Origin: Suilimivivens sp963618065
GTDB lineage: Bacteria > Bacillota > Clostridia > Lachnospirales > Lachnospiraceae
Length of the DNA stretch: 64,000 nucleotides
Assembly: GCA_963618065.1 (NCBI GenBank)
Contig: CAVERH010000004.1
Coordinates: 1 to 64,000, forward strand
Direction of reading: 5' to 3'
Under the pieces are notes generated by a model, which did no database searches, was not told where the DNA came from, and worked only from the letters and a program-made list of their open reading frames with translations. This document shows, piece by piece, positions 33,158 through 41,901 of this stretch; the stretch's first letter is position 1, and each line of letters starts with the position of its first letter. The translations under genes and the position numbers were made by a program.

Positions 33158-33985
33158 GTGAGTACAATTATGGATAGAATTAGCATCAAGCATTTGGAAA
33201 TTTATGCGCATCACGGGGTTTTTCCGGAGGAGAAGCAGGAGGGACAGTTCTTTTATCTGGACGCGGAGCTGTATCTTTCCCTGCATGAGGCAGGGATGAC
33301 GGACGATCTTACGAAAACCGTGCATTACGGGGAGGTCTGTGAGCTGATGAAGGAAACCTTTACAGAGCGCAGCTATGATCTGATTGAGCGGGCGGCAGAG
33401 GTTGTGGTACAGAAGGTCTTATTGGCATATCCGCTCATACAGAAGATGACGCTGGCCGTGAATAAGCCTCATGCCCCAATCCCGATTCCTTTTGAAAACG
33501 TATCGGTACAGATCGAGCGTGGATGGAAAACGGCTTATCTGGGAATCGGTTCGAATCTGGGAGATAAAAGGAAATATATTGAAGATGCGGTTGAAAAAAT
33601 AGAGAAGAATGAGTTAATCCGTAAGGTACGCTGCTCCAAGCTCCTTGTGACGAAGCCGTATGGCGGGGTAGAGCAGGATGACTTTTTAAATGGGGCGATC
33701 GAGATCGAGACATTGCTGCAACCAATGGAGCTGCTTACCTTTCTGCAGCAGTTGGAGCAGGAGGCACATCGGGAACGGAAGGTTCACTGGGGACCAAGAA
33801 CTCTGGATCTGGATATCCTTTTCTATGAAGATGTGATTTCCAATGATCCGAAGCTGTTGATCCCACACCGCGACATGCAGAACCGGCGGTTTGTGCTGGA
33901 ACCGTTAAGTGAGCTGTGCCCGTGTTATGTCAACCATTTATTGCAAAAGACCGTTTATGAGATGCTCAGGGAGCTTTCAGATTAA
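33158..33985 (+). CDS. folBK: Dihydroneopterin aldolase / HPPK bifunctional protein
   Basis: 275 residues. GTG 33158 was chosen because GGAAGAG lies seven bases upstream; ATG 33170 has none. FolB at 1-118 (RISIKHLEIYAHHGVFPEE, YGEVCELMKET, ERAAEVV) and FolK at 125-275 (AYLGIGSNLGDKRKYIEDAV, HWGPRTLDLDILFYED, IPHRDMQNRRFVLEPLSEL). Converts dihydroneopterin to the pyrophosphorylated pterin used by FolP. Fusions of this type are common in Clostridia. Its TAA shares bases with the stop of the converging gene. Confidence 0.95.
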   Translation: MSTIMDRISIKHLEIYAHHGVFPEEKQEGQFFYLDAELYLSLHEAGMTDDLTKTVHYGEVCELMKETFTERSYDLIERAAEVVVQKVLLAYPLIQKMTLAVNKPHAPIPIPFENVSVQIERGWKTAYLGIGSNLGDKRKYIEDAVEKIEKNELIRKVRCSKLLVTKPYGGVEQDDFLNGAIEIETLLQPMELLTFLQQLEQEAHRERKVHWGPRTLDLDILFYEDVISNDPKLLIPHRDMQNRRFVLEPLSELCPCYVNHLLQKTVYEMLRELSD

Positions 33986-35010
33986 TCGGCGGTCATGGAA
34001 GCCTGCTTGGCTGCATTGAAATCGGAAACCTCGATATAGCTGTGCGGGGTACGCTTCATGGGAATATCGGAGTTGAATTCATGGAAGTAGGCATACTGGG
34101 AAGTCAGGTTGATATCGGAATAGATGCCAAGGGCAACAATTTCCGGGTTGCTTCCGTCTGCTTCCATACGCATGAGCGCGGGTGCAGCTGCATCGTTTTT
34201 CTGATAATAAACATAGCCGCTTCCCACATTATAGGTATCCACGCGGTCTTCGGTCAGTACCTCCACCGCTCCGGTAGAAAGGGAGTAGCGGCACAGACGG
34301 TAATTCGAGGAAGCGTCCATATAATAAATGTAGTCATAGGCATAGACCGGATAGCAGATGTTACCCTCCAACAGGAGAGAAGCACTGTCTGTCCGGGTGT
34401 CGAGCGCATACAGGTTATGATCCTTACCGGTTCCGTTATAATAAATGATGCCGTTATGGCAGGCATTGGGACTGATGATCTCGTCCGAAACGAGTTCCTG
34501 TCCGGATTTGTCGGTTTTGATCTTATAAAATCTGGTAAAGTCGGTGTTGTTGTACCGCTGATAGTAAATATAATCGCCAACAAGCTGCATGGTGACTGCT
34601 GCCTGACGGTCTAAGCATTTGCTGCTGCTTCCATCCAGTTTGCTGCGGTAAACGCCGTAGGTATGTATGACGTAACCGAAGCCCTTTCCACCGGTTGCAT
34701 TGTCCAGATAATAGTAGAGGTAATTGCCCCCGATGCTGATGGAATTAACGGAACTGCTGGTGAGCTTTTTTAAATCCGTTTCATCCGGATTCATGGAATA
34801 CAGACAACCGCTGTCATAGGCATTGGAGAAGTAAACCCGCCCATCGGCTTCTGCAAAAAGTCCGTGATTGTTCAGGTTGCCGCCGGTATTTCCGGTAACA
34901 GAGATGTCGTTTGAGGGAATTCTTTCCTGAACCTCCTTAAGAACGCTGAAACCGACAAGCAGTAACAGAATACAGCAGCAGATGACAATGATTTTCCAGT
35001 TCTTTTTCAT
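33982..35010 (-). CDS. Membrane-anchored DUF5050 (beta-propeller-like) protein
   Basis: 342 residues. One N-terminal membrane segment (about 6-23, WKIIVICCCILLLLVGFSVL), then repeats of the type GRVYFSNAYDSGCLYSMNPD, NYLYYYLDNA, DYIYYQRY, GIIYYNG, DYIYYMDASS, GYVYYQKND: DUF5050 blades, each an (I/V)YY strand followed by a turn. Faces outside the cell; probable protein- or glycan-binding propeller. Function unknown. Stop shared with folBK. Confidence 0.8.
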   Translation of the reverse strand: MKKNWKIIVICCCILLLLVGFSVLKEVQERIPSNDISVTGNTGGNLNNHGLFAEADGRVYFSNAYDSGCLYSMNPDETDLKKLTSSSVNSISIGGNYLYYYLDNATGGKGFGYVIHTYGVYRSKLDGSSSKCLDRQAAVTMQLVGDYIYYQRYNNTDFTRFYKIKTDKSGQELVSDEIISPNACHNGIIYYNGTGKDHNLYALDTRTDSASLLLEGNICYPVYAYDYIYYMDASSNYRLCRYSLSTGAVEVLTEDRVDTYNVGSGYVYYQKNDAAAPALMRMEADGSNPEIVALGIYSDINLTSQYAYFHEFNSDIPMKRTPHSYIEVSDFNAAKQASMTAD

Positions 35011-35049
35011 AAGTTACCTCCTGTCATAAGGAATGAATTTTACAGCTTT

Positions 35050-35078
35050 ATTATATAAATTTTATCTGGGTTTCGCAA
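35050..35078 (-). promoter_or_regulatory. Promoter of the DUF5050 gene
   Basis: Minus strand: TTGCGA, 17-base spacer, TATAAT, 40 bases before the start. Confidence 0.75.
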
Positions 35079-35110
35079 TGGAAATCAGAGAATCCCTTGC
35101 GATCGATATT

Positions 35111-35127
35111 TGATTGTTATACAATCA
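35111..35127 (+). other. Palindrome upstream of pheA
   Basis: TGATTGT-TAT-ACAATCA, a perfect 7-3-7 inverted repeat, lies within a weak promoter-like stretch (TTGATT, 16 bases, TATAGG). A possible operator in the divergent pheA/DUF5050 interval. Confidence 0.4.
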
Positions 35128-35168
35128 TCTCTATAGGATAACCACCCAACGTGAAACAATGAAAATTG

Positions 35169-35225
35169 GTAACTATTCAGTACAGGACGAAGCATTTGCT
35201 GCTGAGACCGTAGGAATATGATTCA
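35169..35225 (+). repeat. Left half of the dispersed repeat element
   Basis: 57 bp identical at 55 positions to 28782-28838, starting with GTAACTATTCAGTAC and ending in ATATGATTCA, 27 bp before the pheA start. The inner and right parts of the element are absent. Confidence 0.85.
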
Positions 35226-35252
35226 CGAAAATTGAAAAGAGAGACAGAAAAT

Positions 35253-36380
35253 ATGGATTTAACACAGTTACGCAAAGATATTGATGAAATCGACCGGCAG
35301 CTTGTTAAGCTGTATGAACAGAGAATGGACATCTGTACGCAGATTGCCGAATATAAAATTGAGAATCATAAGCCTGTTTTTGATAAGCAGCGTGAAATAG
35401 AGAAGCTTCAGAAGGTCTGTGGACTTGCCGAAAAGGAAGAGAATAAGAAGGGCGTGGAGGAGCTGTTTACACAGCTGATGTCCTTAAGCCGCAAGCTGCA
35501 GTATGGGATTCTTTTAGAGCATGAGAAGAACGATATGTTTTCCTTTGATACCTGCAGGGAACTTGTGGATGAACATACAAAGGTCATTTTCCAGGGGGCA
35601 GAGGGCGCATATTCACAGCTTGCGATGGAACAGTTTTTTGGCAGGGAGATTAACTGTGATCATGTCGATACCTTCCGGGATGCCATGGAGTATGTGGCAG
35701 ATGGAAAGGCCGACTTTGCAGTGCTGCCGATCGAGAATTCCACGGTTGGTATTGTAAGTGAGATCTATGATCTTTTAGTAGAATTTGAAAATGTCATTGT
35801 CGGAGAGCAGATTATTCCGATCAATCACTGCCTGCTTGGTGTTCCTGGGGCAGAGCTTTCTGATATTCAGAAAGTGTATTCCCATCCGCAGTCGCTGATG
35901 CAGACGGAACAGTTTTTAAGCACCCATCCGGAATGGGAGCAGATTAAGATGCAGAACAATGCCTTTGCGGCACGCAGGGTTTCGGAAGAGAAGGATAAGA
36001 CACAGGCAGCCATTGCAAGTGAATATGCAGCGCAGCGTTACGGACTTACCATTTTGCAGCGTGGCATTCATCAGTGCAGCGACAACGCAACCCGCTTTAT
36101 CGTCATCAGTGGAAAGAAGATTTTCCTGGAAAAGGCACAGCGGATCAGTGTCTGCTTTGAGCTGCCGCACGAAAGTGGTGCGCTGTATCACATTTTGTCC
36201 CATTTCATTTACAATAACCTCAATATGAGCCGGATCGAAAGCCGCCCGGTTAAGGATAAGGGCTTTGAATACCGCTTTTTCATTGACTGTAACGGTAATC
36301 TTAAGGATGCTGCCGTACAGAATGCATTGCGAGGCTTAAAGGAGGAGGCATTAAACTTCCGGATACTTGGAAACTACTAA
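35253..36380 (+). CDS. pheA: Bifunctional chorismate mutase / prephenate dehydratase
   Basis: 375 residues from ATG 35253 (a TTG 21 bases earlier is unlikely). Chorismate mutase AroQ domain at 1-90 (LRKDIDEIDRQLVKLYEQRM), prephenate dehydratase about 105-285 (FQGAEGAYSQLAMEQFF, VLPIENSTVGIV, NATRFIVI), ACT domain about 295-375 with ESRP, the phenylalanine-binding motif. Makes phenylpyruvate from chorismate and is feedback-inhibited by Phe. Followed by the ATPase gene after 14 bp. Confidence 0.96.
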   Translation: MDLTQLRKDIDEIDRQLVKLYEQRMDICTQIAEYKIENHKPVFDKQREIEKLQKVCGLAEKEENKKGVEELFTQLMSLSRKLQYGILLEHEKNDMFSFDTCRELVDEHTKVIFQGAEGAYSQLAMEQFFGREINCDHVDTFRDAMEYVADGKADFAVLPIENSTVGIVSEIYDLLVEFENVIVGEQIIPINHCLLGVPGAELSDIQKVYSHPQSLMQTEQFLSTHPEWEQIKMQNNAFAARRVSEEKDKTQAAIASEYAAQRYGLTILQRGIHQCSDNATRFIVISGKKIFLEKAQRISVCFELPHESGALYHILSHFIYNNLNMSRIESRPVKDKGFEYRFFIDCNGNLKDAAVQNALRGLKEEALNFRILGNY

Positions 36381-36394
36381 GGAGAAACGTACCG

Positions 36395-37693
36395 ATGAGA
36401 GAACAGGAACTGATCGTATATAAGGATTTTGAGAAGGAGGAAGGAACCCTTCTGTTTGATATGGCATGGCTCATGGAGCACTATGAGGATGAGTATTATA
36501 ACCGTGAGGATCTTTCAGGGCTTTTGTATGACTGCATGCATAAGCTCCTTGAAATCGCAGGAAACCACGGATTCTACGGGAATCTCTGGCACTGTTATTT
36601 AAGCAATCTTCTGGTAAACAATGAGAACAGCTACAGCAAGGCCTGTGAGATCCGCGGTGAAGTCGAGGGAACCATCAACCGGGCAGTATTGCATGATATT
36701 GTGATTTTTAAAGAATTTTTTGATTATGATTTCACGAAAATGACGGAAGCTCTACAGATCAGGGACTTTTCACTGATTACAGATTATGTTTCAAGTGATT
36801 CCGAGTCCAAGGTGTATAACAGCCGTATCCGCGAACGGATCTGTTCCCTGGCTCAGAAGTTTGCAAAGGATCATACGCCGGAGGAGATGAAGGCGACCCT
36901 TACTGAGTTTTATAAGGATTATGGGGTTGGAAAGTTCGGTCTGCATAAGGCATTCCGTGTGGTTCATGATGAGGATGGTGTGCAGATCGTACCGATCCAG
37001 AACATTGCACATGTTTATTTAAATGATCTGGTTGGTTATGAAATTCCAAAGAAAAAGCTTATTCAAAACACCGAGGCTTTTGTCGAAGGAAGAAAGGCAA
37101 ACAACTGTCTGTTATTCGGTGATGCCGGTACCGGAAAATCATCCAGTATTAAAGGAATTGCGAATGAATATTACGATCAGGGACTGCGTATTATTGAAGT
37201 GTATAAGCATCAGTTCCAGGATCTGAATGATGTCATTACCCAGATCAAGAACCGGAATTACAAATTTATTATCTATATGGATGACTTAAGCTTTGAAGAT
37301 TTCGAAATTGAGTACAAGTATCTAAAGGCGGTGATCGAAGGAGGGCTTGAAAAGAAGCCGAAAAATGTGTTAATCTATGCGACCTCGAACCGCAGACATT
37401 TAATTAAGGAAAGCTTCTCCGACAAGGATGACCGGAGAGATGACCTGCATTCCGGAGATACCGTACAGGAAAAGCTCTCGCTGGTTTCCCGGTTTGGTGT
37501 AACCATCTTCTTTGCAGCACCGGATAAAAAGCAGTTCCAGAACATTGTAAAGACTCTGGCAGACCGCTACGGCGTGCAGATGGAGGAAGAAGAGCTGCTG
37601 CTTGAGGCAAATAAATGGGAGCTTGCCCATGGTGGCTTATCCGGCCGGTGTGCCCAGCAGTTCATTGATTACATACTTGGAAAAAAGGAGTAA
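36395..37693 (+). CDS. DUF815-family AAA-type ATPase
   Basis: 432 residues. The N-terminal 190 residues are helical; the ATPase core has Walker A GDAGTGKSSS (about 245), Walker B FIIYMDDLSFE (about 290), ATSNRRHLIKE sensor region and SLVSRFG arginine finger region. DUF815 proteins are predicted ATP-driven remodellers of unknown substrate. Six bases before ppx, so the pair is probably cotranscribed with pheA. Confidence 0.85.
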   Translation: MREQELIVYKDFEKEEGTLLFDMAWLMEHYEDEYYNREDLSGLLYDCMHKLLEIAGNHGFYGNLWHCYLSNLLVNNENSYSKACEIRGEVEGTINRAVLHDIVIFKEFFDYDFTKMTEALQIRDFSLITDYVSSDSESKVYNSRIRERICSLAQKFAKDHTPEEMKATLTEFYKDYGVGKFGLHKAFRVVHDEDGVQIVPIQNIAHVYLNDLVGYEIPKKKLIQNTEAFVEGRKANNCLLFGDAGTGKSSSIKGIANEYYDQGLRIIEVYKHQFQDLNDVITQIKNRNYKFIIYMDDLSFEDFEIEYKYLKAVIEGGLEKKPKNVLIYATSNRRHLIKESFSDKDDRRDDLHSGDTVQEKLSLVSRFGVTIFFAAPDKKQFQNIVKTLADRYGVQMEEEELLLEANKWELAHGGLSGRCAQQFIDYILGKKE

Positions 37694-37699
37694 ACTACC

Positions 37700-39262
37700 A
37701 TGGCAGTAAAGACCTTTGCGGCAATTGATATTGGTTCTTATGAGCTTTCCATGAAAATTTTCGAGGTGTCGAAGAAGAATGGAATGAAGCAGATCGATCA
37801 TATCCGTCACAGTATTGATATGGGAACGGAAAGCTATACGACCGGGAAATTAGGCTTTGAGCGTGTAGATGAGCTGTGTATGATTCTGCATGAGTTTTCG
37901 GACATCATGAAGACCTATCAGGTAACCGATTATAAGGCGTATGGAACCAGTGCAATCCGGGAAAGCAAGAACCGGGCAATCCTGACCGACCAGGTACGGC
38001 TGCGTACCGGAATCCGGATGGATATTTTAAGCAACTCCGAGCAACGGTTTCTGGATTATAAATCGATTGCCTTACAGGGGCAGCAGTTTGATGAAATTAT
38101 TGAAAAGGGAACTGCCATTGTGGACATTGGCGGCGGCAGTATCCAGATTTCCCTGTTTGATAAGGATTCCCTGGTTTCTACACAGAATTTAAAGCTGGGC
38201 GTACTGCGCCTGCGGGAGAGCATGAACCTTTTGAATGCATCCCTAAGCCAGTACCAGAACCTGATCGGAGAGCTTGTGGAATCCCAGCTTTCCGTATATA
38301 AAAAGCTGTATCTGAAGGATCGTGCGATCGAAAACCTGATTATTGTCGATGACTATATTTCGCTGCTGATCCGGCATTATTACCGGAAAGAGGGAAAGGG
38401 AGATATCACGACCAGGGAGCAGATTGAAGAGTTTATCGAAAAGAGCCGGACCAAGAGCACGCTCGAGCTTTCCAAGCTTCTGGGTATGCCGGAGGAGGAT
38501 ATGCCGACACTTTATATTGCCCTTCTCATGGTTCACCGGATCATGGAGGATACCGGTGCCAAAATAATCTGGGCGCCGGGCGTGACACTTTGTGATGGCA
38601 TTGCTTATGAATACGCGGAGAAGAATCAGCTTCTTCCTGTATCCCATGATTTTGAAAAGGATATTATTGCCTGCGCAAAGTCGATCAGCAAGCGGTATCA
38701 GGGAAGTAAGAAGCGGAGTGAAACCCTTGAACAGATTGCACTGCGGATTTTTGACAGCATGAAGAAGGTACATGGCTTAACAAAGCGTGACCGGCTGCTT
38801 TTGCAGATTGCAACCATTCTTCATGACTGTGGCAAATATATCAGTATGGTGGAGCTTGGCGAATGCTCCTACCGGATTATCATGGCAACGGAAATTATCG
38901 GGTTGTCTCATCTCGAACGTGAAATCGTAGCGAATGTGGTTAAGTACAATCATATTCCGTTTGACTACTATGAGCAGATGGAAAAGACTACCAGCATGGA
39001 TAAGGAATCCTACTTACGGATGACGAAGCTTCTTGCCATGCTGCGGCTGGCAAATGGTCTTGACCGGAGCCACAAGCAGAAGTTTAAGAATATCAAGATT
39101 CTGCCGAAAGAGGAGCAGCTCCTCATTACTGTGGAAACAAATGAAGACATTACCTTAGAGCGTGGACTTTTCGGACACCGGGCAGAGTTCTTTACCGAAG
39201 TATTTAATATCCGTCCGGTTATCCGGCAGAAGAGAACGCTGGATACAATGAGTAAAACTTGA
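37700..39262 (+). CDS. ppx: Exopolyphosphatase / guanosine pentaphosphatase family protein
   Basis: 520 residues. FAAIDIGSYELSMKIFE phosphate-1 motif, YGTSAIRESKN, SNSEQRFLDYK, VDIGGGSIQISLF phosphate-2, then a C-terminal HD domain (about 315-500: ATILHDCGKYI, HLEREIVANVVKYNH). Hydrolyses polyphosphate ends and possibly pppGpp. Lies 90 bp before ppk, giving a complete make-and-break polyphosphate pair. Confidence 0.92.
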   Translation: MAVKTFAAIDIGSYELSMKIFEVSKKNGMKQIDHIRHSIDMGTESYTTGKLGFERVDELCMILHEFSDIMKTYQVTDYKAYGTSAIRESKNRAILTDQVRLRTGIRMDILSNSEQRFLDYKSIALQGQQFDEIIEKGTAIVDIGGGSIQISLFDKDSLVSTQNLKLGVLRLRESMNLLNASLSQYQNLIGELVESQLSVYKKLYLKDRAIENLIIVDDYISLLIRHYYRKEGKGDITTREQIEEFIEKSRTKSTLELSKLLGMPEEDMPTLYIALLMVHRIMEDTGAKIIWAPGVTLCDGIAYEYAEKNQLLPVSHDFEKDIIACAKSISKRYQGSKKRSETLEQIALRIFDSMKKVHGLTKRDRLLLQIATILHDCGKYISMVELGECSYRIIMATEIIGLSHLEREIVANVVKYNHIPFDYYEQMEKTTSMDKESYLRMTKLLAMLRLANGLDRSHKQKFKNIKILPKEEQLLITVETNEDITLERGLFGHRAEFFTEVFNIRPVIRQKRTLDTMSKT

Positions 39263-39352
39263 GTTGCGAAGCAACGGTTTTACGAATGTGGTTCTGAATA
39301 GTTCTGAAATGTTTATAATAGAGAGAAGAGAAAGGGCAGCAATATATAAAAT

Positions 39353-41488
39353 ATGGGAAAATTAAAATACGACAATCCTGAATATTATGTAAACCGAGAG
39401 CTGAGCTGGCTTCTGTTTGACCGCAGGGTCATGAGCGAGGCAAAGGACAAGAATAACCCATTGTTTGAACGCTTGAAGTTTTTGAGCATTACCTCCTCCA
39501 ATCTGGATGAATTTTTCATGGTGCGTGTCGCGTCCCTCAAGGATATGGTGAATGCCGGTTATGACAAGAAGGACATTGCGGGAATGACGCCGAAGGAGCA
39601 GTTAAAGCACATTACGAAAGAAACGCATGGCCTTGTGGAGGAGCAGTACCGGATTTATAATCATTCGCTGCTTCCACAGCTTAAGCTGAACGGCGTCCGT
39701 GTCATCCAGAAGCATGAGCAGTTAAGTGAGGCAGAGGCGGAATATGTAGACCGCTATTATGAAGAGAATATTTATCCGGTATTGACGCCAATGGCGGTAG
39801 ATTCTTCCAGACCGTTTCCTCTGATTCGGAATAAGTCACTGAATATCGGTGCACTTGTCCGGAAGAAGGACGGGGGAGAGATTTTGGAATTTGCAACCGT
39901 CCAGGTGCCGAGCGTCCTGCCCAGAATCATTGAAATTCCGAGCGAAGAGGGAGAACGGCTCCTGATTCCTCTTGAGGAAATCATTGAGCGGAATATTGAG
40001 AAGCTGTTCCTGAATTATGAGATCGTCTGTGCGCATCCGTTCCGTATTATGAGAAATGCAGATCTTACGATTGAAGAGGATGAAGCCGAGGATCTGTTAA
40101 AGGAAATTGAAAAGCAGCTCAAAAAGCGTCAGTGGGGGCAGGCGATCCGTCTTGAAGCAGAAAAGGGAATGGATGAGCGTCTGTTAGAGATCATTGAGCG
40201 GGAGCTGAACATCGAAAAGCAGGATGTATATGAAATTGACGGACCGCTCGACCTTACCTTCCTAATGAAGATGTACGGACTTGAGGGCTTTGACCATTTA
40301 AAAGAGAAGTCCTATCCGAAGCCACAGCCTGTACCGGAGCTTCCGGCAGACTGTAATATATTTGATCAGATTAAAAAGCAGGATATTCTGCTGTTCCATC
40401 CTTATGAAACCTTTACGCCGGTCGTGGATTTCATCCGGCAGGCAGCGAGGGACAAAGAGGTGCTTGCTATTAAGCAGACGCTTTACCGCGTGAGCGGCAA
40501 CTCACCGATCATTGCAGCACTGGCCCAGGCAGCCGAAAATGGCAAGCAGGTTTCCGTGCTTGTGGAATTAAAGGCCCGGTTCGATGAGGAGAATAACATT
40601 GTATGGGCGAAGATGTTAGAGAAGGCTGGCTGTCATGTTATCTATGGCCTTGTCGGATTAAAGACCCACAGTAAGATTACGCTCGTGGTACGTCGGGAGG
40701 AAGACGGCATCCGCAGATACGTGCATTTAGGAACCGGTAACTATAATGACGCAACCGCAAAGCTTTACACTGACATGGGACTGCTCACCTGCAATCCTTC
40801 GATCGGAGAGGATGCGACGGCGGTATTCAATATGCTTTCCGGTTATTCTGAGCCGCTTAGCTGGAATAAGCTCTCCCTTGCTCCATTGTGGTTAAAGGAT
40901 CGTTTCCTTTATCTCATCGAGCGCGAAATGAAGCATGCCAAAGCCGGCGAGAAGGGACATATCATTGCCAAGGTAAACAGCCTTTGTGACAGGGATATTA
41001 TCGCAGCTCTCTATGAGGCCGCGGAAGCCGGCGTGAAGATTGAGCTGATCGTCCGTGGAATCTGTTGTATCCGTGTGGGACTGCCGGGGATCGGGGATCG
41101 GCTCAGTGTCCGTTCCATCGTGGGTAACTTCCTCGAACACAGCCGGATCTTTTATTTCGAAAATGACGGCAAGCCGGAATTTTACTGTGCCAGTGCAGAC
41201 TGGATGCCGCGAAATTTAGAGCGCCGTGTGGAAATCATGTTCCCGGTAGAAAAGCCGGAGCTTCAGAAGCGGCTGATGGACATTCTTACCATACAGCTTC
41301 GGGATACGGAAAAGGCGCATTTACTTACCCCGGAGGGAACCTATGAGAAGGTGGATAAGAGAGGTAAGGGCTCTTACAATTCCCAGCTGATTTTCGGGCA
41401 GATGGCGGTAGAGCGCGTGAAGGAGCAGGAAAAATTAATCAATAACAGAGTATTCATTCCGGAGAAGGGAATGGAAGAGGAGGTATAG
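39353..41488 (+). CDS. ppk: Polyphosphate kinase
   Basis: 711 residues. PPK1 family: YVNRELSWLLFDRRVMSEA, SSNLDEFFMVRVAS, FPLIRNKSLN, IKQTLYRVSGNSPI, phospholipase-D-like His sites KTHSKITLV (about 438) and RYVHLGTGNYN (about 458), and DWMPRNLERRVE. Polymerises the ATP gamma-phosphate into polyphosphate, reversibly. The ribosome site is weak. The preceding spacer holds a fragment GTTCTGAATAGTTC of the dispersed repeat family. Confidence 0.97.
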   Translation: MGKLKYDNPEYYVNRELSWLLFDRRVMSEAKDKNNPLFERLKFLSITSSNLDEFFMVRVASLKDMVNAGYDKKDIAGMTPKEQLKHITKETHGLVEEQYRIYNHSLLPQLKLNGVRVIQKHEQLSEAEAEYVDRYYEENIYPVLTPMAVDSSRPFPLIRNKSLNIGALVRKKDGGEILEFATVQVPSVLPRIIEIPSEEGERLLIPLEEIIERNIEKLFLNYEIVCAHPFRIMRNADLTIEEDEAEDLLKEIEKQLKKRQWGQAIRLEAEKGMDERLLEIIERELNIEKQDVYEIDGPLDLTFLMKMYGLEGFDHLKEKSYPKPQPVPELPADCNIFDQIKKQDILLFHPYETFTPVVDFIRQAARDKEVLAIKQTLYRVSGNSPIIAALAQAAENGKQVSVLVELKARFDEENNIVWAKMLEKAGCHVIYGLVGLKTHSKITLVVRREEDGIRRYVHLGTGNYNDATAKLYTDMGLLTCNPSIGEDATAVFNMLSGYSEPLSWNKLSLAPLWLKDRFLYLIEREMKHAKAGEKGHIIAKVNSLCDRDIIAALYEAAEAGVKIELIVRGICCIRVGLPGIGDRLSVRSIVGNFLEHSRIFYFENDGKPEFYCASADWMPRNLERRVEIMFPVEKPELQKRLMDILTIQLRDTEKAHLLTPEGTYEKVDKRGKGSYNSQLIFGQMAVERVKEQEKLINNRVFIPEKGMEEEV

Positions 41489-41490
41489 CA

Positions 41491-41754
41491 ATGCAATATG
41501 ATGAGGCAGTATTACAGTGCTTTTTAGAAAAGCAGGAGCAGCTTTTCCCGGAAGGAGATGTGGTTTCTTCTCTGGAAGAGGCAGAAGAATTTCTGGAGGA
41601 GAATTTTGCGGTGGTTGTGAATTCCCTGCGGGAAGTCTGGGATTTCTTTGAAGAAGAGGGCATCGATATGGACGGCGCGGACGAAGAAGAGATTCTGAAT
41701 GCCGATGAAGTGTTTGAAATCGGGGATGGAAGATATCTGATTATTGAAGGCTAG
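41491..41754 (+). CDS. Small acidic protein after ppk, unknown
   Basis: 87 residues; ATG two bases after the ppk stop with GAGGAGG overlapping the end of ppk, so coupled translation is likely. Very acidic: MQYDEAVLQCFLEKQEQLF then EEAEEFLEENFAVVVNSLRE and VFEIGDGRYLIIEG. Compact alpha+beta pattern without motifs I recognise. It could be a ppk accessory protein by position only. Confidence 0.7.
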   Translation: MQYDEAVLQCFLEKQEQLFPEGDVVSSLEEAEEFLEENFAVVVNSLREVWDFFEEEGIDMDGADEEEILNADEVFEIGDGRYLIIEG

Positions 41755-41837
41755 TGCCATCGGATTAAAGAACGAACCATCTGATATGGATGCAGAATAG
41801 CAATAATTGATTAGCATAAGTCAGTTTTCGAATAGAA

Positions 41838-41896
41838 AGAAAACCTCGTTTGTGTGTATACTTAATTTACTATGTACTTATCACAAGGAGGTTTTT
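41838..41896 (+). promoter_or_regulatory. Long hairpin enclosing the Rex ribosome site
   Basis: GAAAACCTCGTTTGTG (left arm) can pair with CACAAGGAGGTTTT (right arm) across about 27 bases, followed by TTTATTT. The right arm contains AGGAGG, the ribosome site of the GH8 gene at 41902. It could end the ppk unit or hide the ribosome site. Confidence 0.45.
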
Positions 41897-41901
41897 TATT
41901 T

